Source of the DNA: DAOTZR01 sp034432595
GTDB lineage: Bacteria > Chloroflexota > Anaerolineae > B4-G1 > SLSP01
Direction of reading: 5' to 3'
Length of the DNA stretch: 64,000 nucleotides
Assembly (NCBI GenBank): GCA_034432595.1
Contig: DAOUBT010000031.1
Span: forward strand, 1 to 64,000
Shown here: in pieces, positions 16,188 through 23,686 of the stretch
How positions within the stretch are numbered: the first letter of the stretch is position 1
Layout: each line of letters opens with the position of its first letter
The notes under the pieces: model-generated
Database searches by the model: none
Seen by the model: only the letters and a program-made list of their open reading frames with translations
Told to the model about the DNA's origin: nothing
Position numbers and translations under genes: made by a program

Positions 16188-17401
16188 AGCTGCAAGGACG
16201 CCTGCGTTATGCTTTCTGGCTCGCCGGCGCGCTATGGGGGGCGTGGCTCCTCAGTCTGGCGTTGGGACGCGGATTGCTCGATCTGGCCGGGCAGCCTGTC
16301 GGCACGGATTTTTTGCAGTTCTACGCCGCCGGACGCACGCTCGCGCTGGGGGAAAGCGCGCATCTGTATGATTTTGCATTTCAGGCGGAGCTGGAGCGCG
16401 CCATCATCGGCCCTCATCTGAAAAGCTACCATGCTTTCATCACGCCGCCCTTCCTGGCGTGGCTTTTCGTCCCCCTTTCCGCCCTGCCCTACGCGCTGAG
16501 CTTCGCCCTGTGGAGCGCGCTGAACCTGGCCGGGCTGGCTTTGAGCTTGCGCTGGCTGCATCCCGGCGCGGGATGGTGGCGCCGGTACGCCTGGGCCTTA
16601 ACGTTTTTCCCGGTCTTCGCCACGATTAGTTTTGGCCAGAACAGCCTGCTGAGCCTGTTGCTCCTGAGCCTGACTTATGTTTTATGGCTACGCGAAAGCC
16701 ATTTCGCCGCCGGGCTGGTGCTGAGCCTCATCCTTTACAAGCCGCAGCTTGCGCTGGGCGTGGCGGCCTTGTGGCTATGGGATGGGCGCCGCAACGGGCG
16801 CGCGTTGCTCGGCCTGGGCGTGGGGGCGTTGAGTTTGGGGGCGCTTTCCTGGCTGACCCTGCCGGAAGCCAGCCGCGCTTACGTGCAGTTTGCGCGCGAG
16901 GTGCTTCCCAATCTTCCTGCCTGGCAGGATTTTCCCATCTGGCATCTGCACACGCTGCGCGGCTTCTGGCGTTTGTTGCTGCCGCCAACGCTGGCCGACG
17001 GGTTGTGGCTGGCCGGGGTGGCGCTGGGGATAGCGGTGTGGATTGGCGTGCAACGCCGTCTGCGCCGAGCGGAGTTGCGTTACGCAGCGGCGGTCCTGCT
17101 CACCCTGTGGGTCACGCCCCACGCGATGATTTACGACTGGTCGCTGCTGCTCATCCCCGCCATCCTGGTGTGGGAAGCGTGTCCTTTATGGCGCGGGAGC
17201 CTCCTCCCGGCCTACGCGGCGGTATGGCTGGCCAGCCTGCTTTCGGGTCCGCTCACTTACTGGCAATGGCAAAGCTGGCACCACGGGGTGCAGCTAAGCG
17301 TGCCGGTGCTGGCGATAGCAGCGGGAACCTGGCTGCGCCTGATGACGCAAGGGGAAACCGGAAGCTACATCACCAACAACCGTCCGCACCCATCGCAGTA
17401 G
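16184..17401 (+). CDS. GT87/DUF2029 family membrane glycosyltransferase (copy 2)
   Basis: A 405-residue paralogue of the preceding gene. It shows the same landmarks: GTDFLQFYAAGRTLALGESAHLYDF is split across residues about 35-60, then HAFITPPFLAWLF and SFGQNSLLSLLLL. About ten membrane helices. Start chosen at ATG 16184, which overlaps the upstream TGA and is preceded by GGAGG; a GTG at 16154 is rejected for lack of a ribosome site. Acceptor and sugar are unknown. Its 3' end overlaps the convergent zinc-ribbon gene by 37 bases. Confidence 0.75.
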   Translation: MKLQGRLRYAFWLAGALWGAWLLSLALGRGLLDLAGQPVGTDFLQFYAAGRTLALGESAHLYDFAFQAELERAIIGPHLKSYHAFITPPFLAWLFVPLSALPYALSFALWSALNLAGLALSLRWLHPGAGWWRRYAWALTFFPVFATISFGQNSLLSLLLLSLTYVLWLRESHFAAGLVLSLILYKPQLALGVAALWLWDGRRNGRALLGLGVGALSLGALSWLTLPEASRAYVQFAREVLPNLPAWQDFPIWHLHTLRGFWRLLLPPTLADGLWLAGVALGIAVWIGVQRRLRRAELRYAAAVLLTLWVTPHAMIYDWSLLLIPAILVWEACPLWRGSLLPAYAAVWLASLLSGPLTYWQWQSWHHGVQLSVPVLAIAAGTWLRLMTQGETGSYITNNRPHPSQ

Positions 17402-18060
17402 ACGAGTTGCCCGCTGCGCACGGCGCGCACGGTCTGCGCGCTCACGTCAATGCCGCACACACCGCAGGCGTTCCCCTGCAGCGTCGCCACGACAAGCGTG
17501 CCCATGCGTTTTTGCAGGTAAGTGTAAGCGTCGCGCACGTCCGCGGGAAGGGAGGCGAGCAGGGCCGCGCGTTGCTGTTGCAGAGCCGCGACGTGCTGCT
17601 CGATGGCTTCTTTGCGCGCTTTGCCTTCCGCCTGCGCGGCCTCATGCTCAGCGGAGACGCGCGTCAGAGCCTGATGCGCCTCCTGTTTGACGCTCTCGGC
17701 TTGTTCCGTGGTCAGCATGGCTTCGAGCAGCTCATCCTCCAGGGTAGCCTTGCGCCGCTTGAGCGATTCGACCTCGGCCTGCAGGTTTTCCACCTCGCGC
17801 GCGCTTTTGACCTTGCCGCTAAAAAGCAGGTCCTCATCCTGTTTGAGCTTGGCGGTTACGCGCCCCAACTCGAATTCCAGGTCTTTCTGGCGCTTACCGG
17901 CCCGCGTGAAGTCATCTAAAGCCTGTTGATAGCGGTCACGCGCTTGCGTGAGGTTCTGCTGATCGGCCAGCCGGGCCACCAGCTCACGGTGTTCACGGAT
18001 GCGCGCCTCCAATTCGGTATCCGTTGCCTGCAACTGCGCCAGGGCTTTCATCCAGGACAT
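17365..18060 (-). CDS. C4-type zinc-ribbon coiled-coil protein
   Basis: A 231-residue protein: a long coiled coil (residues about 5-175, heptad-rich with many Glu, Gln and Ala) followed by a C-terminal zinc ribbon, CGVCG near 200 and CDGCG near 222. This is the zf-RING_7 (DUF164, HP0958-like) architecture. The Helicobacter protein binds flagellin mRNA and RpoN; the function in non-flagellated bacteria is unknown. It lies 57 bases upstream of the MTHFR stop codon side and is co-oriented with it, so it may be the downstream gene of that transcript. Confidence 0.82.
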   Translation of the reverse strand: MSWMKALAQLQATDTELEARIREHRELVARLADQQNLTQARDRYQQALDDFTRAGKRQKDLEFELGRVTAKLKQDEDLLFSGKVKSAREVENLQAEVESLKRRKATLEDELLEAMLTTEQAESVKQEAHQALTRVSAEHEAAQAEGKARKEAIEQHVAALQQQRAALLASLPADVRDAYTYLQKRMGTLVVATLQGNACGVCGIDVSAQTVRAVRSGQLVYCDGCGRLLVM

Positions 18061-18117
18061 GCTGCACCTCCTCGATTGAGTTGTCCCATCGTCAAGTCAC
18101 CTGCATCCCGCGTGGGC

Positions 18118-19611
18118 TTACAGTTCATCGAGCGGCCAGGCTTCCAGGTCGGCCAGGGAAAGGGCGGTGAGGGAACGCCACTCCACCACCTCCAGGCGCG
18201 GACGGGGATACAGGCCCAAGGCCTGAACCAGAGGCGGCACAGCTTCCGGCCAGGCAACGGCCATGATGTGCAGCCCGCGCACGCCGGGGATGTTGCGCAC
18301 CTCCTCAGCAATCTGAATGCCGATTTCAAGCCCGGCCTGCGCCTGATCCTCCTTTTTGCTGTAGCGCCCGATGCGCTCCACAATCCATGCCGGCACGTCC
18401 AATCCCGGCACCTCGCGCGCCATGAATTCCGCCGCGCGCAGGGAGCGGATGGGGCCGACGCCGGCCAGGATGGCGACGCGCTCATGCAAACCGGCATCCA
18501 CCACGCGCGCCATGAAATCCCAGAAGCGCGGCACATTGTAAATGAGCTGCGTCTGAATGAATTGCGCGCCGGCAGCGATTTTTTTGCTCAAACGAATCAG
18601 GCGCGCTTCCAGCGGAGGCGCGTTGGGATTTTCCGCCGCGCCGATGAAAAAGCGCGGCGCGCGGCGCGGAATCGGCTTCCCGTTTTCAAAGACGCCCTCG
18701 TTCATCATGCGAATCATGCGCACCAGATTGACCGCATCGAGATCATAGACCGCTTTAGCCTGTGGATGATCGCCCGTGCTGATGTGGTCCCCGCTGAGGG
18801 CCAGCACGGTGTTGATGCCTATGCCCGCGGCCCCCAGCAGGTCGCTTTGCAGGGCAAGGCGATTGCGGTCGCGACAGGTGAGCTGCAGGACCGGCTCCAA
18901 ACCGGCCTGCTTGAGCAGTATGGCCGTCGCGAGGGGCGAGAAATGCACCGCCGCGCCCTGATTGTCGGTCACGTTGTACACATCCGCGTAGCCGCGCAGG
19001 ATTTCGATATGGCGCTGAATCGCTTCGGGATTGGGACCGACGGGCGGAGAGACTTCGCAGGCTACGGCGAAGTGCCTCGCGCGCAGCACGCGCTCCAGAA
19101 GGCTATCGCTGCTCAGCGGCGCAGGGACGGCATCCGCATAGCGCGGCGGGCTTTGGTTGCCGGTGGTAACCTGGTCGCGCCCGGTGATGTAGGTGACCCA
19201 GGAGGATTGTCCCTGCAAGCGCCAATCCACAGGCGGGTTAAGACGGCGCAGTTCCTGCGCGTAAGGCGTCGCCGCCGCGCGCGCAAACGCGAGCAGCCAG
19301 ACACAAGGCCGGTCGGGATACACTTCGCAGTGACCATCCGCCCGCACTCCGCCGCAAGGCCCGTTGCGCAATTGCTTGGGGCAGGTCATGGGACAGGTCA
19401 TGCCGGTATAGTGAAGGACACACTGCCCACATTCGCGGCAATCGAAAGTGAGGTGCTTGAAGAGCTGTTCCGGCGCGCGCAGGATACGCCCGACGCGCTC
19501 CGCGCCGAAACGCGCCACGAGGGGGGCCAGACGCGGCAGCCAGGCTTCGGCAAGCTGCCATCCCCGCACCAGGAGTTGAAGTCGCAAACGTTCATGCCAT
19601 ACAAGGTCCAT
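18118..19611 (-). CDS. metF: Methylenetetrahydrofolate reductase with N-terminal MetV-type cysteine domain
   Basis: A 497-residue protein. Residues about 50-125 hold a cysteine-rich segment, CRECGQCVLHYTGMTCPMTC followed by PCGG and CEVYPDRPC, which is the MTHFR_C/MetV domain. The rest is a MetF TIM barrel: FAVACEVSPPVGPNPEAI, YADVYNVTDNQ, LTCRDRNR and LALSGDHISTGDHP are the FAD and folate-binding landmarks. It would reduce methylene- to methyl-tetrahydrofolate. In acetogens MetV and MetF are separate subunits; here they are one chain. Start chosen at ATG 19611 (AGGTAAGA upstream); ATG 19620 is the alternative. No Wood-Ljungdahl or methionine synthase gene is next to it. Confidence 0.85.
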   Translation of the reverse strand: MDLVWHERLRLQLLVRGWQLAEAWLPRLAPLVARFGAERVGRILRAPEQLFKHLTFDCRECGQCVLHYTGMTCPMTCPKQLRNGPCGGVRADGHCEVYPDRPCVWLLAFARAAATPYAQELRRLNPPVDWRLQGQSSWVTYITGRDQVTTGNQSPPRYADAVPAPLSSDSLLERVLRARHFAVACEVSPPVGPNPEAIQRHIEILRGYADVYNVTDNQGAAVHFSPLATAILLKQAGLEPVLQLTCRDRNRLALQSDLLGAAGIGINTVLALSGDHISTGDHPQAKAVYDLDAVNLVRMIRMMNEGVFENGKPIPRRAPRFFIGAAENPNAPPLEARLIRLSKKIAAGAQFIQTQLIYNVPRFWDFMARVVDAGLHERVAILAGVGPIRSLRAAEFMAREVPGLDVPAWIVERIGRYSKKEDQAQAGLEIGIQIAEEVRNIPGVRGLHIMAVAWPEAVPPLVQALGLYPRPRLEVVEWRSLTALSLADLEAWPLDEL

Positions 19612-20017
19612 GGCGCCCATCTTACCTGAAAATGAGGAAAAGGGCAAATGGGGTTTGCCGAAAAAGCTAAAGCTCGGGTACCTGCTCACGGCCTGGGTTA
19701 AGGTGCTCAGCCTGCCGCGCTACAATGCAGAAGGTAAGCAGTTACGGTGCAATAGCACCCGGGCAGGCAAAGGCGCTATCTTCACCCTCTCCGTTCTCAC
19801 CCAACAGAAGTCAGCCCTATCACCCCCAAACCATGAGGCGCTCCAGGCGGTTAGAATTCAGGACTTCAATCCTACTTTACAGGGTTGCAAGACCGAATAA
19901 AATGGCATTAACATCAACGTAACTCAAACGTAACCCACAAAGGGAGCGTTTCGAGTATACTTGGAGTAGTTAGAAATTCACGTTTAATTTTATACCCTGG
20001 AAAGGAGGTTTTTAAAC
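19612..20017. other. Intergenic region between MTHFR and the pilin gene
   Basis: About 400 bases. It contains the pilin promoter (19876-19903) and a small hairpin GGTGC-AATA-GCACC near 19747-19760. Open frames here are short and uncoded-looking. A long leader before the pilin suggests possible post-transcriptional control, but I recognise no riboswitch. Confidence 0.5.
19876..19903 (+). promoter_or_regulatory. Promoter of the pilin gene
   Basis: TTTACA (19876-19881), 16-base spacer, TAAAAT (19898-19903). The expected transcript has a leader of roughly 105 bases before the pilin ATG. Confidence 0.55.
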
Positions 20018-20344
20018 ATGAAACGTGAACGTGGTTTTACCCTGATTGAGCTGTTGGTCGTGATCGCTATCCTGGGCGTGCTGTTTGGCCTCACCGCGCT
20101 GGCGCTGAATGGGCTGTACGGTTCCGGCAACACTGAAACCCAGGCTGCCGAAAAGGACATGGTGCAAACGGCCATTGATGTCTACATGGCAGTCAACAAG
20201 ACAAATACCATAGCCGCCCAGGCAACGGCCAAGAAAGTTGGACCGGCTTCCGGAGATCCTTTCAGCCAGTACCTCCGTCGTGAGACCAAGTACTGCTACA
20301 CCTGGGACGCTGCTGGTGTGGTGTCCACAGCTGCTTGTCCGTAA
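20018..20344 (+). CDS. Type IV pilin / pseudopilin-like protein
   Basis: A 108-residue prepilin with a short leader MKRERG cut before FTLIELLVVIAILGVLFGL, the canonical prepilin-peptidase site and hydrophobic N-terminal helix including Glu5 of the mature protein. The C-terminal part is a small domain with two cysteines (CYTW and the terminal AACP) that may form a disulfide loop. Strong ribosome site AAAGGAGG. It stands alone between its own promoter and a strong terminator, so it is probably a highly expressed major subunit; pilus assembly genes are elsewhere. Confidence 0.88.
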   Translation: MKRERGFTLIELLVVIAILGVLFGLTALALNGLYGSGNTETQAAEKDMVQTAIDVYMAVNKTNTIAAQATAKKVGPASGDPFSQYLRRETKYCYTWDAAGVVSTAACP

Positions 20345-20368
20345 ATTACTTCTGACACACGCAAACGC

Positions 20369-20399
20369 AAAAAGCCCCCGCGTTACGCGGGGGCTTTTT
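20369..20399. terminator. Strong bidirectional terminator
   Basis: GCCCCCGCG-TTA-CGCGGGGGC flanked by AAAAA on the left and TTTTT on the right, placed between the convergent pilin and response-regulator genes and able to serve both. Confidence 0.9.
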
Positions 20400-20414
20400 G
20401 TTGCCATCCGTCCC

Positions 20415-21500
20415 TTAGCGCCGCAGGAGCAAACTCAAGCGTACCCCATTCGGCGCGGTGACGAGGTCCAGCTCCCCACCCTGTAAGAGCATGATTTCCC
20501 GCGCCAGGTAGAGGTGAAAACGCTCACTCGTGAAGCGCTCCATCGAAGTGGGGCGGTGCATCAAGACTTCCCAGCCGTTTTGAGAGACGAAAGCGCCAGG
20601 GAGGAAGAGCGTCAAACGCAGGAAGGTCGCGTCCACTTCACCCCCAAGCACCAGGCGCGTCTCCTGCTTGGGCAACAGTTCAACCCCCTGCTCGAACAAC
20701 AGCGTCAAGGCGCGTCCCGTCCAGACGGGGCTGCACACCACGGTGGGCAAATCCGGCGGGAGCATCTCCTGCACGGCGGGGATGCGGGTGCGCACCTGCG
20801 GGCCGCAGGTCTCCCAGGCTTCCTGCACCAGCTCATGCCATGCCGCGAAGGGTTGACGCGAAAGCTCAATTTCCCGCGCCAGCTCGCCACTTTGCAGGCG
20901 CACCAGCCAGAGCAGGCGCTCACTCACGGTCACCAATTCATCGGAGGTGCGGCGCAAATGCGTGAGGTAAGCGACAACGCGATCCGGATCATCCGCCGAA
21001 AAGTGGTTGAAAGTATCCAGCACCTGACGGTCCAGTTCGCCAACTGGCGTTTGCAGGCGACCCAGTAACGTCTGCACCATCTCTTGCAGGAAATTTTCGA
21101 CCGTGCGTTTCTGCGCTTGTTTGAGCGCCTCAGCGCGGTTGAGCCGTCCGGCAACGGCGGCGAGGAGCGTTTCCTCACTGATGGGCTTGATAATGTAATC
21201 CTCGGCGCCGAGACGCTTGCCGCGCAGCACATCTTCTTCCGTCCCCTTGGCCGTGAGGAAGAGAAAAGGAATGGTGGCCCATGACTTAACGGCGCGCACG
21301 GCATCGTAAAATTCGTACCCGTCCATGACGGGCATCATGATGTCGGAAATGATGAGCGCGGGCGGCTCGCCGGCTTCCATTTTGCGCAGCGCATCCGCAC
21401 CGTGTTCCGCCACCTCAACCGTGTAACCTTCTGCTTCCAACAGACGTTTGAGGGCGATACGCAGCGGCTTGTAGTCTTCAACCACCAGAATATAGCCCAC
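20415..21500 (-). CDS. Response regulator with degenerate histidine-kinase-like C-terminal region
   Basis: A 361-residue protein. Residues 1-120 are an intact receiver: acidic ED at 8-9, phospho-acceptor Asp53 in IISDIMMPVMDG, LFLTAKG and DYIIKPIS with the switch Lys. Residues about 135-360 look like the dimerisation and ATPase halves of a kinase: LLGRLQTPVGEL aligns with the H-box HELRTPL but has no histidine, and the ATPase part lacks a clear N-box and GxGxG lid. It therefore probably cannot phosphorylate. Possible role: phosphorylation-gated dimer or decoy partner of a kinase. No DNA-binding domain. Ends next to the shared terminator. Confidence 0.75.
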   Translation of the reverse strand: MGYILVVEDYKPLRIALKRLLEAEGYTVEVAEHGADALRKMEAGEPPALIISDIMMPVMDGYEFYDAVRAVKSWATIPFLFLTAKGTEEDVLRGKRLGAEDYIIKPISEETLLAAVAGRLNRAEALKQAQKRTVENFLQEMVQTLLGRLQTPVGELDRQVLDTFNHFSADDPDRVVAYLTHLRRTSDELVTVSERLLWLVRLQSGELAREIELSRQPFAAWHELVQEAWETCGPQVRTRIPAVQEMLPPDLPTVVCSPVWTGRALTLLFEQGVELLPKQETRLVLGGEVDATFLRLTLFLPGAFVSQNGWEVLMHRPTSMERFTSERFHLYLAREIMLLQGGELDLVTAPNGVRLSLLLRR

Positions 21501-21520
21501 CCGTCACCTCACCAGGGTTG

Positions 21521-21556
21521 TAAAAGGACGCGCCCCATCGGACATGAGGCGCGTCC
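21521..21556 (-). terminator. Rho-independent terminator of apgM
   Basis: On the minus strand GGACGCGCC and GGCGCGTCC pair around 13 bases and are followed by TTTTA, eight bases after the apgM stop codon. Confidence 0.75.
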
Positions 21557-21564
21557 CCAACGGC

Positions 21565-22767
21565 TTACGCGCCGAACTTGTTCAGGCGCCCTGCATGGGC
21601 CAGCATCAAGGGGATGATGTCGCTGTGCTGAATGTGGCCCAGACCACCGGCCATGCAGTCGCGCTCGCCAAAGGCGGTCACGCGGTCGGGACGGAGCGCC
21701 TGCGCCCAGAGCAAAACCGGCACCTCGTGCCAGGAATGTGACTTAAGCGACCAGGGCGTGCTATGATCACCGGTCACGACCACCACATCGGGCTTGAGCG
21801 CCATAATCTCCGGCAGCAGCTCGTCCGTGTGCTCGATGACGCCCTTCTTCGCCTCGAAGTTGCCATCTTCACCGTAAGAGTCGGTCTTCTTGACGTGGAA
21901 GAAGAAGAAATCGTACTCGTCCCAGTGGGCGCGCAGGGTTTCGATTTCGGATTCGATGGTGTCGCCGGTGGGCAACACGTCCATGCCGACGAGCAGACCC
22001 AGACCGCGGTACATGGGATAGGTAGCGATGGCAGCGAGCTTCATCTTGTAGAGATCGGGCATCTGCGGGATGGGCGGGACTTTGGCAATGCCGCGCAGGT
22101 TCAGGCCGTTGGCGGGGTATTCGTTGGCCAGGACGCGGCGCGCTTCCGCGATCCACTGATTGAGCAGCTCCGCCGCGCGTTCGGCTTCGGGACGCAGGGC
22201 CTTGACGGGCAGCGGGGGAACGCCCACGCGCTGCGGATCGGTTTCGGTCAGGCCATCATACAGCCCCTCGCCGCGCAGAATCAGGGCGAAGCGGTATTCT
22301 TTCACCACTTCCACAAAGGTTTCCACGCCCGGCAGCTTGATGGAGCGCAGTTTTTCGACCATCTGCGCGCCAACTTCGGTCGGGATACGTCCAGCGCGGC
22401 GGTCAACGATATTGCCGTTCTCGTCGAGGGTGGCGAAGTTACCGCGCGCGGCTAAGTCGTTGGGACCGAGCTTGAAACCGATGCCCAGCGCTTCGAGCAC
22501 GCCGCGCCCAATTTCCCACTCCAGCGGGTCGTAGCCGAACAGGCCAAGGTGACCGGGGCCGCTGCCCGGCGTGATGCCAGGGCGGACGGGGGTCGAAAGA
22601 CCGCAGATGCCTTCCGCCGCCAGCTTATCCAGGTTCGGCGTGCGGGCCGCTTCCAGTTCGGTCAGGCCATCCGGACCAGGTAAACCGCCAAGGCCATCCA
22701 TAACCAACAGGACCATCTTGGTCGTGCCGGGCACGCTCAACTCTTTCAACACATCCAACTGCTTCAT
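21565..22767 (-). CDS. apgM: 2,3-bisphosphoglycerate-independent phosphoglycerate mutase, archaeal type
   Basis: A 400-residue alkaline-phosphatase-superfamily enzyme interconverting 3- and 2-phosphoglycerate in glycolysis/gluconeogenesis. Metal-site landmarks are LLVMDGLGGLP near residue 22, TPGSGPGHLGLFGYDP near 75 (with the catalytic Ser), and VVVTGDHSTPWSLKSHSWHEVPVLLW near 325-350. Length and motifs are those of the archaeal ApgM rather than the 510-residue bacterial GpmI. Ribosome site AAGGAGGG. Transcribed from a promoter inside the end of the UDG gene. Confidence 0.92.
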   Translation of the reverse strand: MKQLDVLKELSVPGTTKMVLLVMDGLGGLPGPDGLTELEAARTPNLDKLAAEGICGLSTPVRPGITPGSGPGHLGLFGYDPLEWEIGRGVLEALGIGFKLGPNDLAARGNFATLDENGNIVDRRAGRIPTEVGAQMVEKLRSIKLPGVETFVEVVKEYRFALILRGEGLYDGLTETDPQRVGVPPLPVKALRPEAERAAELLNQWIAEARRVLANEYPANGLNLRGIAKVPPIPQMPDLYKMKLAAIATYPMYRGLGLLVGMDVLPTGDTIESEIETLRAHWDEYDFFFFHVKKTDSYGEDGNFEAKKGVIEHTDELLPEIMALKPDVVVVTGDHSTPWSLKSHSWHEVPVLLWAQALRPDRVTAFGERDCMAGGLGHIQHSDIIPLMLAHAGRLNKFGA

Positions 22768-22810
22768 AAAGGTACCCTCCTTGTGTGTTGGTGGTCAAAT
22801 CCTATCGCAA

Positions 22811-22843
22811 GCGGAACAGCACCCGCGGAGCGGGCCGTTCCGC
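22811..22843. terminator. Long GC-rich hairpin between UDG and apgM
   Basis: GCGGAAC (22811-22817) pairs with GTTCCGC (22837-22843), with CCCGC-GGA-GCGGG nested inside. There is no T-run. It could end the UDG transcript or structure the apgM leader, since the proposed apgM promoter lies upstream of it. Confidence 0.5.
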
Positions 22844-22858
22844 ATGTCTGACAGATGT

Positions 22859-22886
22859 ATTGTACGCAAGGTCGTTCAGGATGCAA
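22859..22886 (-). promoter_or_regulatory. Candidate promoter of apgM
   Basis: Minus strand TTGCAT (22886-22881), 16-base spacer, TACAAT (22864-22859). It overlaps the last codons of the UDG gene and would give a leader of about 85 bases containing the GC-rich hairpin. Confidence 0.5.
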
Positions 22887-23565
22887 GCCCATCCAGCCGT
22901 TCGCACGCGCGCGTCAACACCGCATCGAGCATGGCCGGGGTAAGGCGCCCGGTTTGCGTGTTCTGTCGGCTGGGATGGTAGGTCGCCATCAGCACCGGCC
23001 AGGGGGATGGGAGGACGTACTCCGCGCCATGGGCAAAAGGAAGACGGGGCAGCGCCGCCCCGCGGACGCGGAGCGCGCTCAATACACCCTCCCAGGCCAT
23101 GGCGCCGAGAGCCATCACCACGCGCACCTGGGAAAGCAGCGCCATCTCGCGCAACAGAAAGTCCTGACAGGCGCGCAATTCATCCGGCGCGGGGCGATTG
23201 TCCGGCGGAGCGCAGCGCGCCACAGCGGTGATGAAGACATCGCGCAGCGTCAGGCCGTCCTCACGGGAGCTGGCCTGTGGCTGACTGGCGAAGCCAGCGC
23301 GGTAAAGCGCAGCGTAGAGCGTGTCGCCGGAGCTGTCGCCCGTGAACATGCGCCCCGTGCGGTTGGAACCGTGCGCACCGGGCGCTAATCCCACCAGCAA
23401 AAGCCGGGCCTGCGGATCGCCAAAACCGGGAACCGGCTTGCCCCAGTAAGTCCACTCCCGATAGGCACGGCGTTTCACCGTCGCCATCAGCTCACGGTGG
23501 GCCACCAGCCGCGGGCAACGGCGACAGGCGATGATCTCGGCGTTGAGTTCTTCCCAGGAATCCAT
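22876..23565 (-). CDS. Uracil-DNA glycosylase, family 5 (UDGb)
   Basis: A 229-residue DNA repair enzyme removing uracil and related deaminated bases. Motif I is GLAPGAHGSNRTGRMFTGD (about residue 54), followed by TAVARCAPPDNRP and the C-terminal motif ATYHPSRQNTQTGR, all typical of family 5, which lacks the catalytic polar residue of family 1. CRRCPRL near residue 14 and two later cysteines fit the 4Fe-4S cluster of thermophile-type UDGs. Start chosen at ATG 23565; the frame extends upstream but without a ribosome site. Family 5 is common in thermophiles, a mild hint about habitat. Confidence 0.9.
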   Translation of the reverse strand: MDSWEELNAEIIACRRCPRLVAHRELMATVKRRAYREWTYWGKPVPGFGDPQARLLLVGLAPGAHGSNRTGRMFTGDSSGDTLYAALYRAGFASQPQASSREDGLTLRDVFITAVARCAPPDNRPAPDELRACQDFLLREMALLSQVRVVMALGAMAWEGVLSALRVRGAALPRLPFAHGAEYVLPSPWPVLMATYHPSRQNTQTGRLTPAMLDAVLTRACERLDGLAS

Positions 23566-23623
23566 GAGATGGATTCTACCAGCACTTCCGCCCTTGACAA
23601 ATGGCTGAGGGGTAGAAACAACA

Positions 23624-23657
23624 CGCGGGACGGGGGAGCATCTCCCCCGCCCCGCGT
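23624..23657 (-). terminator. Long hairpin terminator after the lipoprotein-UDG gap
   Basis: CGCGGGACGGGGGAG pairs with CTCCCCCGCCCCGCG around a three-base loop with one mismatch. On the minus strand it is followed by TGTTGTTTC, downstream of the lipoprotein stop codon (23687). Confidence 0.65.
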
Positions 23658-23686
23658 CGCCAGGCGCGCTTCGTCCCGGCGTAGCG

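Noticed and set aside
19720..19800. A c-di-GMP or other riboswitch in the region before the pilin gene
   Set aside because: The hairpin GGTGC-AATA-GCACC and a GCAAAG stretch are only loosely similar to the GEMM motif; core conserved bases do not line up, and the region lies upstream of the better promoter.
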